Shown in pieces: positions 8,332-16,013 of a stretch of DNA of 26,704 nt (position 1 is the stretch's first letter; every line of letters begins with the position of its first letter). The DNA is taken from the NCBI GenBank assembly GCA_045603485.1, contig JAZUMF010000080.1, positions 1 through 26,704 on the forward strand, given 5' to 3'. Made by a program: the position numbers and the translations under genes. This stretch comes from RGIG5952 sp045603485 (lineage in GTDB: Bacteria > Verrucomicrobiota > Kiritimatiellia > RFP12 > JAAYLN01). The notes beneath the pieces were generated by a model. The model saw only the letters and a list, made by a program, of their open reading frames with translations, searched no databases and was not told the DNA's origin.

Positions 8332-9348
8332 TTACTTTGACTCGAAAATATCACGAACGGTATAAACCGCCTTACGCTGCGACTCAAAGTATGTACGGGC
8401 GTTGAGCTCTGCGTTAAGCCCCATAATTATGAACTGAATTGCAAATCCCAAGAACATAAACGGAGCGATAACCCAAAATGGACGCTTAACCAACAAGGTA
8501 GCGCCGATGCCGGAGCCAAACCAGGGCCCGCAGCCAAAAAGCGAGCAAAGCCACTCTAATCCGACAAGACCAAGCATAAGGAAACCGACGAGGAAACAGA
8601 TCCCACCGACCTTACCAAAGAGATGCATCGGCTTGTTGCTATACTTAAGCAAGAAGCGCATCGTAATGCAGTCTAGAACAACTCTGGGAATTTTGGCGAG
8701 ACCGAAGAGCGCACCATATTTAGAGGTGCCAAATTCCCGAGCATGGTGATGCACAGGCATCTCAACTATCTTGCCGCCGACCCACTTGGCATGGGCAACG
8801 ACAAAACGGTGCATCTCTCCGTAGAGGTGAAAACCCTTGACGACTTCACGACGATATGCTTTAAGCGAACAACCGTTGTCATGGATGGGCAAGCTGAGAT
8901 ATGACTGGATAAAGTTATTGAAGACGCGTGACGGGAAGGTCCGGATCGCCGAATCCTTGCGGTCCTTGCGCCAACCGCTGACAACATCGGCATCTTCCTT
9001 ATCCATCAATTCCAGCATCGCCGGTATATCGGCAGGATCATTTTGCAAATCGCCATCCATCGTTACAACGATGCGGCCGCGGGCATAATCAAAGCCCGCA
9101 GCCAGAGCCGCCGTCTGTCCGAAATTGCGGCGGAAGCGGATAAGCTTAAAGCCGGGAAGCCTCTCCGCTTCAGCCACCATCTTCTTCCAGGTTTTATCCT
9201 TTGAGCCATCGTCTACCAGGATAATCTCGTATGTTTTCCCAAGCTTAGACATGGTTTCATCAAGAGCCTTGCAAAGTGCAGCGACACACTCCTCTTCATT
9301 GTAGAGGGCAACGGCAACAGAAACATCAAGCAACTCTTCTTGGGTCAT
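8332..9348 (-). CDS. family 2 glycosyltransferase, polyprenyl-phosphate type (GtrB/ArnC/DPM1-like)
   Basis: This 338-aa enzyme probably transfers a sugar from a nucleotide donor to a polyprenyl phosphate at the inner face of the cytoplasmic membrane. The GT-A domain has VSVAVALYNEEE at the N-terminus, ILVDDGSKDKT for nucleotide binding, and the metal-binding TMDGDLQNDP (DxD). Further family blocks are NFGQTAALAAGFDYARG and HHAREFGTSKYG. Two hydrophobic segments follow (VGGICFLVGFLMLGLVGLEW and the final WVIAPFMFLGFAIQFIIMG), typical of GtrB/ArnC-like proteins. The ATG has GGAG about 10 bases upstream. It is 51 bases downstream of pgi on the same strand, so the two are probably co-transcribed. 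The donor sugar cannot be told. Confidence 0.92.
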   Translation of the reverse strand: MTQEELLDVSVAVALYNEEECVAALCKALDETMSKLGKTYEIILVDDGSKDKTWKKMVAEAERLPGFKLIRFRRNFGQTAALAAGFDYARGRIVVTMDGDLQNDPADIPAMLELMDKEDADVVSGWRKDRKDSAIRTFPSRVFNNFIQSYLSLPIHDNGCSLKAYRREVVKGFHLYGEMHRFVVAHAKWVGGKIVEMPVHHHAREFGTSKYGALFGLAKIPRVVLDCITMRFLLKYSNKPMHLFGKVGGICFLVGFLMLGLVGLEWLCSLFGCGPWFGSGIGATLLVKRPFWVIAPFMFLGFAIQFIIMGLNAELNARTYFESQRKAVYTVRDIFESK

Positions 9349-9399
9349 TTTTGGAGACTCCTATAATTATTGACATTTACGGTGAGCAGGACAGCGAGA

Positions 9400-11013
9400 C
9401 TATTTGCCGTTAACTTTACGATAACGGGCAATCAGCATATTTGTGGACATATCATGCTTAAGGCCAATGACGCCCTCCGCCTGTAGCTCCTTGAGAATCT
9501 TGCCGGCAAGCACCTTGCCCAATTGCACGCCCCACTGATCAAAGGAGAAGATATTCCAAATAATACCCTGCGTAAAGACCTTGTGCTCATATAGCGCGAT
9601 AAGAGCACCGAAGGTACGAGGATTAAGCTCATCGGCCAAAAGCGTATTTGTCGGCCGATTACCCTCGAAGGTTTTGTGAGGAACGAGAGCCTCAGGTACC
9701 CCCTCCTTGCGACACTCGTCAGCCGACTTGCCGAATGCGAGCGCCTCAGTTTGAGCAAAGAAGTTTGCCATAAGCTTGTCGTGATGGTCGGCAATCGGAT
9801 TGTGCGACTTGCAAAAACCGATAAAGTCGCAAGGAATCATGCGGGTGCCTTGATGGATAAGCTGATAGAAGGCATGCTGACCGTTTGTACCTGGCTCGCC
9901 CCAGATAATCGGACCTGTCTTTCCTTCAACCGGCTTGCCGTCGCGTGTAACAGACTTACCGTTCGACTCCATATCAAGCTGCTGCAAATAGGCGGGAAGA
10001 CGAGCCAAATACTGGTCATAAGGAAGAACTGCAATGCTCTCACACCCATAGCCGTTGTGGTAAAGAATACCGAGAAGCGCCATGATAACGGGGAGGTTGC
10101 GAGAGAATGGAGCCGTACGGAAGTGTTCGTCCATTGCATAATAGCCCTTGAGCATCTTCTCAAAATTATCTGGCCCGATTGCAATCATAAGAGAGAGACC
10201 GATGGCAGAGGGCATTGAATAACGGCCGCCGACCCAATCCCAAAAGCCAAACATATTAGCCGTATCAATACCGAACTTTGAAACCTCTTCAGCATTGGTG
10301 GAGACTGCGACAAAGTGCTTTGCGACAGCATCCTCTGACCCAAGCTCCTTAACAAGCCAGTTACGGGCAGAGATTGCATTAGTCAAAGTCTCTTGCGTAG
10401 TGAATGTCTTTGAAGCGACAATAAAGAGGGTTTGGGATGCCTTAGCCTCACGAAGAACTTCCGCCAGATGCGTAGCGTCTACATTTGAGACAAAATAATA
10501 ACTCAAAGAACGCTTTGTATATGGCTGAAGTGCCTGACAAGCCATCGCCGGCCCCAAATCAGAACCGCCGATACCGATATTAACGATATATCTGATACGC
10601 TTTCCGGTATATCCGAGCCAATCACCCTTACGGACGCGCTCGGCGAAATCCGCCATACGGCGGCGCACCTCGAGGATACCGGGCATAACATCCTCACCGT
10701 TGTCATAGACCGGCTTGCCTGAGAAATTACGAAGAGCGGTATGAAGAACTGCACGATCCTCTGTGACATTGATATGCTCACCTTTGAACATACGCTCAAT
10801 TTCAGCGCGAAGATTTGATTCCTCGGCAAGATTTAAAAGAGCCTTCATCAAAGGAGCGTCGATACGGTTCTTTGAATAATCAAGGGTCCAGCCTGCGGCT
10901 GAAGCCATGAAATTGATGGCACGACGGTCATCTGAAGCAAAAAAATCACGAATTGTCGTATCCTTAGTACGGTCAATCTCCTTAAGAACCTTCTTCCAAG
11001 CGGCCTGATTCAT
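9400..11013 (-). CDS. pgi: glucose-6-phosphate isomerase
   Basis: Pgi interconverts glucose 6-phosphate and fructose 6-phosphate in glycolysis and gluconeogenesis. The 537-aa length fits the long bacterial/eukaryotic type. Phosphate-binding segments are GIGGSDLGP at 147-155 and SKTFTTQET at 201-209. Active-site candidates by family position are R264 (GGRYS), E349 (DMESNGK), H380 (NGQHAFYQ) and K500 in the signature DQWGVQLGK. AGGAG with a 7-base spacer precedes the ATG. The product also feeds nucleotide-sugar synthesis, which suits the downstream glycosyltransferase. The leader contains a bulged hairpin at 11043-11070. Confidence 0.98.
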   Translation of the reverse strand: MNQAAWKKVLKEIDRTKDTTIRDFFASDDRRAINFMASAAGWTLDYSKNRIDAPLMKALLNLAEESNLRAEIERMFKGEHINVTEDRAVLHTALRNFSGKPVYDNGEDVMPGILEVRRRMADFAERVRKGDWLGYTGKRIRYIVNIGIGGSDLGPAMACQALQPYTKRSLSYYFVSNVDATHLAEVLREAKASQTLFIVASKTFTTQETLTNAISARNWLVKELGSEDAVAKHFVAVSTNAEEVSKFGIDTANMFGFWDWVGGRYSMPSAIGLSLMIAIGPDNFEKMLKGYYAMDEHFRTAPFSRNLPVIMALLGILYHNGYGCESIAVLPYDQYLARLPAYLQQLDMESNGKSVTRDGKPVEGKTGPIIWGEPGTNGQHAFYQLIHQGTRMIPCDFIGFCKSHNPIADHHDKLMANFFAQTEALAFGKSADECRKEGVPEALVPHKTFEGNRPTNTLLADELNPRTFGALIALYEHKVFTQGIIWNIFSFDQWGVQLGKVLAGKILKELQAEGVIGLKHDMSTNMLIARYRKVNGK

Positions 11014-11042
11014 TATAATTCTCCTAAACAGTTGTCAATTAA

Positions 11043-11070
11043 ATGGCATTTGCGGTCATTCCGCAACCAT
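11043..11070. other. bulged hairpin in the pgi leader region
   Basis: TTGCGG (11050-11055), a 5-base loop and CCGCAA (11061-11066) are extended by ATGG and CCAT with a 3-base bulge. It lies about 30-57 bases upstream of the pgi ATG, between pgi and the divergent operon. It could be an operator or leader structure; nothing more can be said. Confidence 0.35.
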
Positions 11071-11129
11071 GAACCATATAATTCTATCATAAAAGTACCA
11101 TCAATAACAAACTTGGCCAATAAGCAAGT

Positions 11130-11159
11130 TGGACAAACATCCCTTTTTTTTGGTAGAAT
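11130..11159 (+). promoter_or_regulatory. putative sigma-70 promoter of the small membrane protein/mrp operon
   Basis: TGGACA (11130-11135), an 18-base spacer with a run of eight T, and TAGAAT (11154-11159) lie about 77 bases upstream of the first gene. TTGGCCAA, a palindrome, sits just upstream at 11113-11120. Confidence 0.45.
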
Positions 11160-11235
11160 CAAAGTGTTTTCTTTTGTTGATTTTTACGATTGCTAAAAAT
11201 CAGATTAACTTTCATCAATTTTAAGGAGACTCCAC

Positions 11236-11592
11236 ATGGGATGCTTTACAGTTCCTGTTGCCACGGCACTTGTTACAACGGCAGTAAAAAAATCACTGAA
11301 AAAGGGCACGGGTAAAAATCCGTTTATCGCACGCCTAGGCTGGCTTCAGTCAATGATGCTCGGCGGTGGTTTTCTTCTTGCCATTGAGCATATCTACCAT
11401 GGTGAAGTTATTTTCACTCCCCCTTTTCTCAGTGCAGTCCGTGATGGCAATGTCGCGGAAATGCTCCACGAAATTGCGACAGTTGGCGTCGCCATGACCG
11501 GGCTTGTTGTCGTCGCCTGGGTCGCGCTCGTTTCAATAGCCTCTATTCTTGAAAAGAATTCTCAGCACCGCACGGCAAAACAGAGGGCCTAA
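11236..11592 (+). CDS. small conserved-type membrane protein with paired histidines, function unknown
   Basis: I do not know a function for this 118-aa protein, although the start MGCFTVP, the EHIYHGE segment and the LHEIATVG segment look like those of a small family seen in other anaerobes (recollection, not a search). Two membrane segments are likely, about residues 36-55 and 81-104. H52 and H55 (EHIYHGE) lie at the end of the first segment and H78-E79 just before the second. These could form a heme or metal site on one side of the membrane. C3 is the only cysteine. The ATG follows AAGGAG with a 7-base spacer. The next gene starts 8 bases after the stop, and the pair leads into mrp. Confidence 0.8.
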   Translation: MGCFTVPVATALVTTAVKKSLKKGTGKNPFIARLGWLQSMMLGGGFLLAIEHIYHGEVIFTPPFLSAVRDGNVAEMLHEIATVGVAMTGLVVVAWVALVSIASILEKNSQHRTAKQRA

Positions 11593-11600
11593 CCTTTACT

Positions 11601-11891
11601 ATGTGCGAACTTATTACCATTGCCGCTGCAATTCTCTTCTCAATACTGGCGTTTATAAGCTACCGCAAGGGCTCTAAAGTAAACGCTCTTGGAATGACTG
11701 CTCTGATGTTTTGGGGCGCAGCCATTATGTGGGCTGTTGACTGTTTTAAGGCCAAATCCGAGGGAGAACCTTTTTTTGACATCTCAAAAGAGGATACGAT
11801 TCTCGGTATAATTATCCTTGCGGCAGGTCTCTTGATTTTTTCAATTCTAAAATTCCGCGAAAGCAGACAGGTATCAACTGAAAGGTTTTAA
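11601..11891 (+). CDS. small membrane protein, partner of the preceding gene, function unknown
   Basis: This is a 96-aa protein with three likely membrane segments (about residues 4-21, 28-48 and 66-84). A short acidic loop sits between the second and third, with C48, E54, E56, D60, E64 and D65 (DCFKAKSEGEPFFD and the following KED). It starts 8 bases after the previous stop codon and ends 6 bases before mrp, so the three genes form one tight operon. The spacing and matched size suggest that it forms a complex with the preceding protein. I recognise no named domain. Confidence 0.75.
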   Translation: MCELITIAAAILFSILAFISYRKGSKVNALGMTALMFWGAAIMWAVDCFKAKSEGEPFFDISKEDTILGIIILAAGLLIFSILKFRESRQVSTERF

Positions 11892-11897
11892 TCTCAA

Positions 11898-12722
11898 ATG
11901 AGCTCTGAATGCACTCATGACTGCAGCCACTGCAGCGAAAAATGCTCCGATCGCAGCAAAGCACAGGATCTTCAGGCACCTCCTAATGCCAAATCCAATG
12001 TCAAGAAGGTTATTGCCGTCGCCAGCGGCAAAGGTGGTGTAGGCAAAAGTCTTGTAACCTCAATGCTGGCTACTCTTGCCGCCAAGCGCGGTCTAAAGGT
12101 TGCCGTCCTTGATGCTGACATAACAGGGCCTTCTATTCCTACGGCCTTCGGCGTCGATGCTGAAGTCCGCGGCTCTGAACATGAGCTTTTACCACCGACC
12201 TCAAAGGGTGGCGTAAAGGTTATGTCAATCAACCTTCTCCTGGAAGACCGTACCGCACCCGTAATTTGGCGCGGCCCGATCATTGCCGGCGTTGTAAAGC
12301 AATTTTGGTCTGATGTCGCATGGGGTGATATTGACATCATGTTCGTCGATATGCCTCCTGGAACTGGTGATGTTCCGCTAACGGTATTCCAATCACTCCA
12401 TGTTGACGGTGCCGTTATTGTCACCTCTCCGCAGCAGCTCGTCGGTCTTATCGTTGAAAAGGCTGTGAATATGGCTGAAGCGATGGCAATTCCTGTTCTT
12501 GGCATTGTCGAGAATATGAGCTTCTTCAAGTGCCCCGATTGCGGTAAAGAGCATTCGATCTTTGGCAATGGCAACATTGAGGGTATTGCCGAGGTTCGCG
12601 GAATTCCTGCTATTGCCAAGTTGCCCATCGATCCGACATTTGCGGCAAATGCCGATGCCGGAAAAATCGAGGAGCAGGATTGCTCTTTGATTGCGCCGAT
12701 TCTTGACGAGATACTTAAGTAA
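11898..12722 (+). CDS. mrp: Mrp/NBP35-type Fe-S cluster carrier ATPase
   Basis: This is a 274-aa ParA/MinD-like ATPase of the Mrp/ApbC group, which binds and passes on [4Fe-4S] clusters in the cytoplasm. The deviant Walker A is SGKGGVGKS at 43-51, followed by VLDADITGPS (A') and MFVDMPPGTGDV. The cluster-binding CPDC is C212-x-x-C215 in FFKCPDCGKEH. The N-terminus carries four cysteines (C5, C9, C12, C16), as in NBP35-type and some anaerobe Mrp proteins, so a second cluster is possible. There is no N-terminal DUF59 domain. The ribosome site is weak (AAGG about 13 bases upstream, inside the preceding gene), consistent with translational coupling in the operon. Confidence 0.93.
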   Translation: MSSECTHDCSHCSEKCSDRSKAQDLQAPPNAKSNVKKVIAVASGKGGVGKSLVTSMLATLAAKRGLKVAVLDADITGPSIPTAFGVDAEVRGSEHELLPPTSKGGVKVMSINLLLEDRTAPVIWRGPIIAGVVKQFWSDVAWGDIDIMFVDMPPGTGDVPLTVFQSLHVDGAVIVTSPQQLVGLIVEKAVNMAEAMAIPVLGIVENMSFFKCPDCGKEHSIFGNGNIEGIAEVRGIPAIAKLPIDPTFAANADAGKIEEQDCSLIAPILDEILK

Positions 12723-12754
12723 CCATTGACGCGGCTAATAGGGTTTACAAAACT

Positions 12755-13348
12755 CTAGCGCATAAGGCAGGGTGTGATATCTATTGCGCCCTGCCTTAGT
12801 ATTTTTACGCAATTATTCGGAGTTACCCGCACAACTGTGCTATGAACGCCGCCAGGGCATCGTCCCGCATCGATGACAACATCGCACTTCTCAAAAACGG
12901 GACGCATCGCTTCGGTTATTTCATCCAGCGAGGGCGTGGACGAAAGATTCGCACTGGTAACACGCAAGAGTCCGCCGGCGATTTCAATAACCTCACGGGC
13001 TATTGCAAAGTCCGGCACTCTAAAGCCTTCTTCAATTCCGTTGCACTCAAGAACAAGCGTCAGCGCACCCGGCCAAAATGCCTTTGCGATTCTCTTGGCT
13101 TGCTCCGGCATAACCGCGCCGAAGTTGGACGGAGAATCACAGGAGGAGGCAAGAAACGCTATCGGTTTATTTTCGTCCCTACCCTTGATTTCTCTGATTC
13201 TTTCAATGGCTTTTGGGAAATCAGGATGGGCGGCAATACCATAGACGGTGTCGGTTGGAAATATTACGACACCGCCATCTTTAAGCGCACTGCCTGCGGC
13301 TCTTATGGCTTCTTCACGATTATCGTCGTTAAGCGTGAAGTATTTCAT
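12755..13348 (-). CDS. tsaC: threonylcarbamoyl-AMP synthase, TsaC/YrdC family
   Basis: This enzyme makes threonylcarbamoyl-AMP from threonine, bicarbonate and ATP for the t6A modification of tRNAs. At 197 aa it is the short TsaC/YrdC form without the Sua5 C-terminal domain. Seen motifs are GGVVIFPTDTVYGI near the N-terminus, KGRDENKPIAFL (nucleotide/carbamoyl pocket), FWPGALTLVL and VTSANLSS. The ATG lies 5 bases after the purE stop codon, so the two are co-transcribed. The last dozen codons overlap the mrp terminator hairpin, and the C-terminal residues ITPCLMR are partly set by it. Confidence 0.93.
   Translation of the reverse strand: MKYFTLNDDNREEAIRAAGSALKDGGVVIFPTDTVYGIAAHPDFPKAIERIREIKGRDENKPIAFLASSCDSPSNFGAVMPEQAKRIAKAFWPGALTLVLECNGIEEGFRVPDFAIAREVIEIAGGLLRVTSANLSSTPSLDEITEAMRPVFEKCDVVIDAGRCPGGVHSTVVRVTPNNCVKILRQGAIDITPCLMR
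12764..12806 (+). terminator. rho-independent terminator of the mrp operon
   Basis: A perfect 9-bp stem AAGGCAGGG (12764-12772) and CCCTGCCTT (12789-12797) with a 16-base loop is followed by AGTATTTTT. It ends the plus-strand mrp transcript but lies inside the 3' coding end of the convergent tsaC gene. Confidence 0.8.
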
Positions 13349-13353
13349 TGCAT

Positions 13354-13863
13354 TTAGAGCTTTGCAATTTCGTCATTGACGCGCTTATTGGCTGCATCAA
13401 CCTTTTCGGCGAGCTTCTGCTTGTGAAGAGCAAGCTTGCCGGCAAGCGCCGCATCTGAAAGTGCAAGTATCTGAATTGCAAAGAGTGCGGCATTTACGGG
13501 GCCGGCAGAGCCGAGAGCGACTGTCGCGACGGGAATACCCGATGGCATTTGGAGAGTTGCAAGAAGCGCATCGACTCCATTGAGAGCGCCGCCGGCGACA
13601 GGAATGCCGATTACGGGCAATGTTGTATGTGCCGCCAAAATACCACCGAGGTGTGCCGCGCCGCCGGCTGCAGAAAGAATAACCTTGATTCCGCGCTCAA
13701 GGGCGGTCTTTGAATATTCCGCTGCAAGATCAGGCGTACGGTGCGCCGATATTACGCGGACTTCACACTCAACGCCAAACTCCTTGAATGTATCAAAGGC
13801 TTTTTTTACGAGGGGCCAGTCGGAGTCACTGCCCATTACAATACCAACGATAGGATTTGCCAT
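13354..13863 (-). CDS. purE: N5-carboxyaminoimidazole ribonucleotide mutase PurE
   Basis: PurE converts N5-CAIR to CAIR in purine synthesis. I take the ATG giving MANPIVGIVMGSDSDWP (169 aa), because GAGGA lies 8 bases before it; an upstream in-frame TTG at 13878 is less likely. Class I features are GSDSDW (phosphate site), ISAHRTPD with the catalytic His, AAGGAAHLGG and the GALNGVDALL loop. The extended C-terminal helix is normal. purK is not in the window. It lies 66 bases after tkt, with a hairpin between, and directly before tsaC. Confidence 0.96.
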   Translation of the reverse strand: MANPIVGIVMGSDSDWPLVKKAFDTFKEFGVECEVRVISAHRTPDLAAEYSKTALERGIKVILSAAGGAAHLGGILAAHTTLPVIGIPVAGGALNGVDALLATLQMPSGIPVATVALGSAGPVNAALFAIQILALSDAALAGKLALHKQKLAEKVDAANKRVNDEIAKL

Positions 13864-13898
13864 TTTCAGTATCCTCAAATTCTTATTCTGTGAACGGT

Positions 13899-13920
13899 GA
13901 AACCGATGTTACTCGGTTTC
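13899..13920. other. hairpin between tkt and purE
   Basis: There is an 8-bp perfect inverted repeat GAAACCGA (13899-13906), a 6-base loop and TCGGTTTC (13913-13920), 9 bases after the tkt stop codon on the minus strand. The next bases in that direction are ACCGTTCAC, without a T tract, so full termination is doubtful. It may be a partial terminator or mRNA-end hairpin. Confidence 0.5.
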
Positions 13921-13929
13921 CCTTGTCAT

Positions 13930-15939
13930 CTATTTTGCAAGTAGTTCGCGCGCCTTGGCAAGGACATTCTCAGCGGTAAAGCCAAAGAGCTTCGCGAGAT
14001 CCTTGTAGGTGCCGGAGGCTCCAAAACGATCAAGTGAAATTATTGCGCCGTCATTGCCCGCATACTTATGCCATCCAAGGGATACGCCGGCCTCAACGAC
14101 CAAACGCTTTGTACAGGCTGGATCGATAACGGAGTCCTGATATTCCGCAGTCTGCTTTTCAAAGAGCTCAACAGAGGGCATACTTACAACGCGAACGGCG
14201 GCATCGTTAATTTGCTTTGCGGCCTCAAGTGCAATAGCGACCTCGGAACCTGTCGCGATAATGGTTAGATCGGGCGTTCCTTCACCGGTCTGCCACAAGG
14301 TATATGCACCTTTTTCAAGGAGATTTGCCTTAGGATAGACATTGCGGTCAATGACATCGAGATTCTGCCTTGTGAGCAGGATTGCAGTAGGCCCGTTATT
14401 GTTGCGAAGGGCCGTGACCCATGCGGCAGCGGTTTCAGTTGCATCGGCCGGGCGGAGGGTCAAGACATTCGGAATTGCACGAAGAGCCGCGATTTGCTCA
14501 ACGGGCTGATGGGTTGGTCCGTCTTCACCGACATAGAAGCTGTCGTGAGTGAAGACAAAGACGATCGGGAGCTTCATGAGCGCCGCGACACGAAGAGCCG
14601 GACGGCAGTAGTCACTAAAGACAAAGAATGTTCCGCCGTAAATCTTGAAGCCGCCATGAGCGGCGATGCCGTTCATTATTGCCGACATTCCAAGCTCGCG
14701 AATGCCAAAATGGAAGTTGCGGCCGCTGTAATTTTCTGCCGACAAGTCAGGAGCACCCTTGACATCGGTATTGTTGCTGGGAGCAAGGTCGGCTGATCCG
14801 CCGACAAACTGAGGCATTGCAGGAGCTAGCGCATTGATGACTTTGCCTGACGCGGAACGCGTTGAAATCGGCTTAGCAGGATCAAACTCCGGCAAAACGG
14901 TCTCGATATTCTCCGGGACTTCGCCCGAGAAATGGCGATCCCATGCGACGGCAAGCTCGGGATGTCCCTTTCGCCATGCCTTAAATTCCCTACCCCATTT
15001 AAGCGACTTGCGATGGAGCGAGCGGGTACGCTCCTGATAAAGGGCGTAGACCTCTTCCGGAACATAGAAGGACTTGTCCGGATCAAAGCCGAGATTTTGC
15101 TTGGTGAGGCGAAGCTCTTCCTCGCCAAGAGGTGCACCATGCACTGCAGATGTACCCTGCATATTTGGACTGCCCTTGCCGATTGTTGTTTTGGCGATAA
15201 GAATGGTGGGCTTACCTGATAGCTTGAAGGCCTTGCGAAGTGCCTTGTCTATAGCGTCAAAGTCATGTCCGTCGGTCTCAAGGACGCGCCATCCATAGGC
15301 TTTGAAGCGCATTGCGACATCGTCTGAGCATGCAAGCGATGTTGAGCCTTCGATTGTAATTGAATTCGAATCGTATATAAGGAGCAAGCGGTCAAGCTTC
15401 AGATGCCCTGCCAGAGAGCAAGCCTCATGGCTGATACCCTCTTCCAGATCACCATCTCCGCAAAAGGCGATTGTGCGATGGTCTATGGGCGTAAAGGCCT
15501 CATCGGGAGTACCAAGACGGTCGGCAAGCATACGCTCGGCAAGTGCCATGCCGACCGCATTGGCAATGCCCTGACCAAGAGGGCCTGTTGAGGTTTCGAC
15601 ACCCTTCGTATGACCAAACTCGGGGTGGCCTGGAGTAAGACTGCCTAACTGACGGAAGCCCTTCAAATCATCAATTGTAAGACCGTAACCCGCAAGGTGC
15701 AAGAGAGAATAAAGGAGCATACTTCCATGACCGCCGGAGAGCACAAAACGGTCGCGGTCCGGCCACGCAGGATTAAGCGGGTCGTGCTTCAAATACTTCA
15801 ACCAAAGAACAGTTGCCACATCAGCCATTCCCATTGGAAGCCCTGGATGCCCCGACTTTGCCGCCTGAATCGCATCGGCAGAAAGGCAACGAATTGTATT
15901 GGCGGCTAACGCCATTGTCTCGCTGTTATTCTTGCTCAT
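13930..15939 (-). CDS. tkt: transketolase
   Basis: Transketolase is a thiamine-diphosphate enzyme of the pentose phosphate pathway that moves two-carbon units between sugar phosphates. I take the ATG of MSKNNSETMALAANTIRCLS (669 aa), which has AAGGA about 10 bases upstream; a GTG ten codons earlier is possible. Domains in order are the PP domain with AKSGHPGLPMGMAD, LSGGHGSMLLYSLL and the TPP motif GDGDLEEGISHEA; the pyrimidine domain with FHFGIRELGMSAIMNG and HDSFYVGEDGPTHQP; and the C-terminal domain with LTRQNLDV and MPSVELFEKQ. It is full-length for the bacterial family. The preceding gene ends 74 bases upstream, leaving space for its own promoter. Confidence 0.98.
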   Translation of the reverse strand: MSKNNSETMALAANTIRCLSADAIQAAKSGHPGLPMGMADVATVLWLKYLKHDPLNPAWPDRDRFVLSGGHGSMLLYSLLHLAGYGLTIDDLKGFRQLGSLTPGHPEFGHTKGVETSTGPLGQGIANAVGMALAERMLADRLGTPDEAFTPIDHRTIAFCGDGDLEEGISHEACSLAGHLKLDRLLLIYDSNSITIEGSTSLACSDDVAMRFKAYGWRVLETDGHDFDAIDKALRKAFKLSGKPTILIAKTTIGKGSPNMQGTSAVHGAPLGEEELRLTKQNLGFDPDKSFYVPEEVYALYQERTRSLHRKSLKWGREFKAWRKGHPELAVAWDRHFSGEVPENIETVLPEFDPAKPISTRSASGKVINALAPAMPQFVGGSADLAPSNNTDVKGAPDLSAENYSGRNFHFGIRELGMSAIMNGIAAHGGFKIYGGTFFVFSDYCRPALRVAALMKLPIVFVFTHDSFYVGEDGPTHQPVEQIAALRAIPNVLTLRPADATETAAAWVTALRNNNGPTAILLTRQNLDVIDRNVYPKANLLEKGAYTLWQTGEGTPDLTIIATGSEVAIALEAAKQINDAAVRVVSMPSVELFEKQTAEYQDSVIDPACTKRLVVEAGVSLGWHKYAGNDGAIISLDRFGASGTYKDLAKLFGFTAENVLAKARELLAK

Positions 15940-16013
15940 AGTAATTGGTTCCTTTTTTGAAATCGTCACTATCTATAATCTCAAATTGAGAGGTCTTTTG
16001 CAACTCCAATCCA

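Noticed and set aside
13349..13353. A separate TTG start for purE at 13878
   Set aside because: The ATG at 13863 has GAGGA at good spacing and gives the family's usual N-terminus; the TTG extension adds only five residues.
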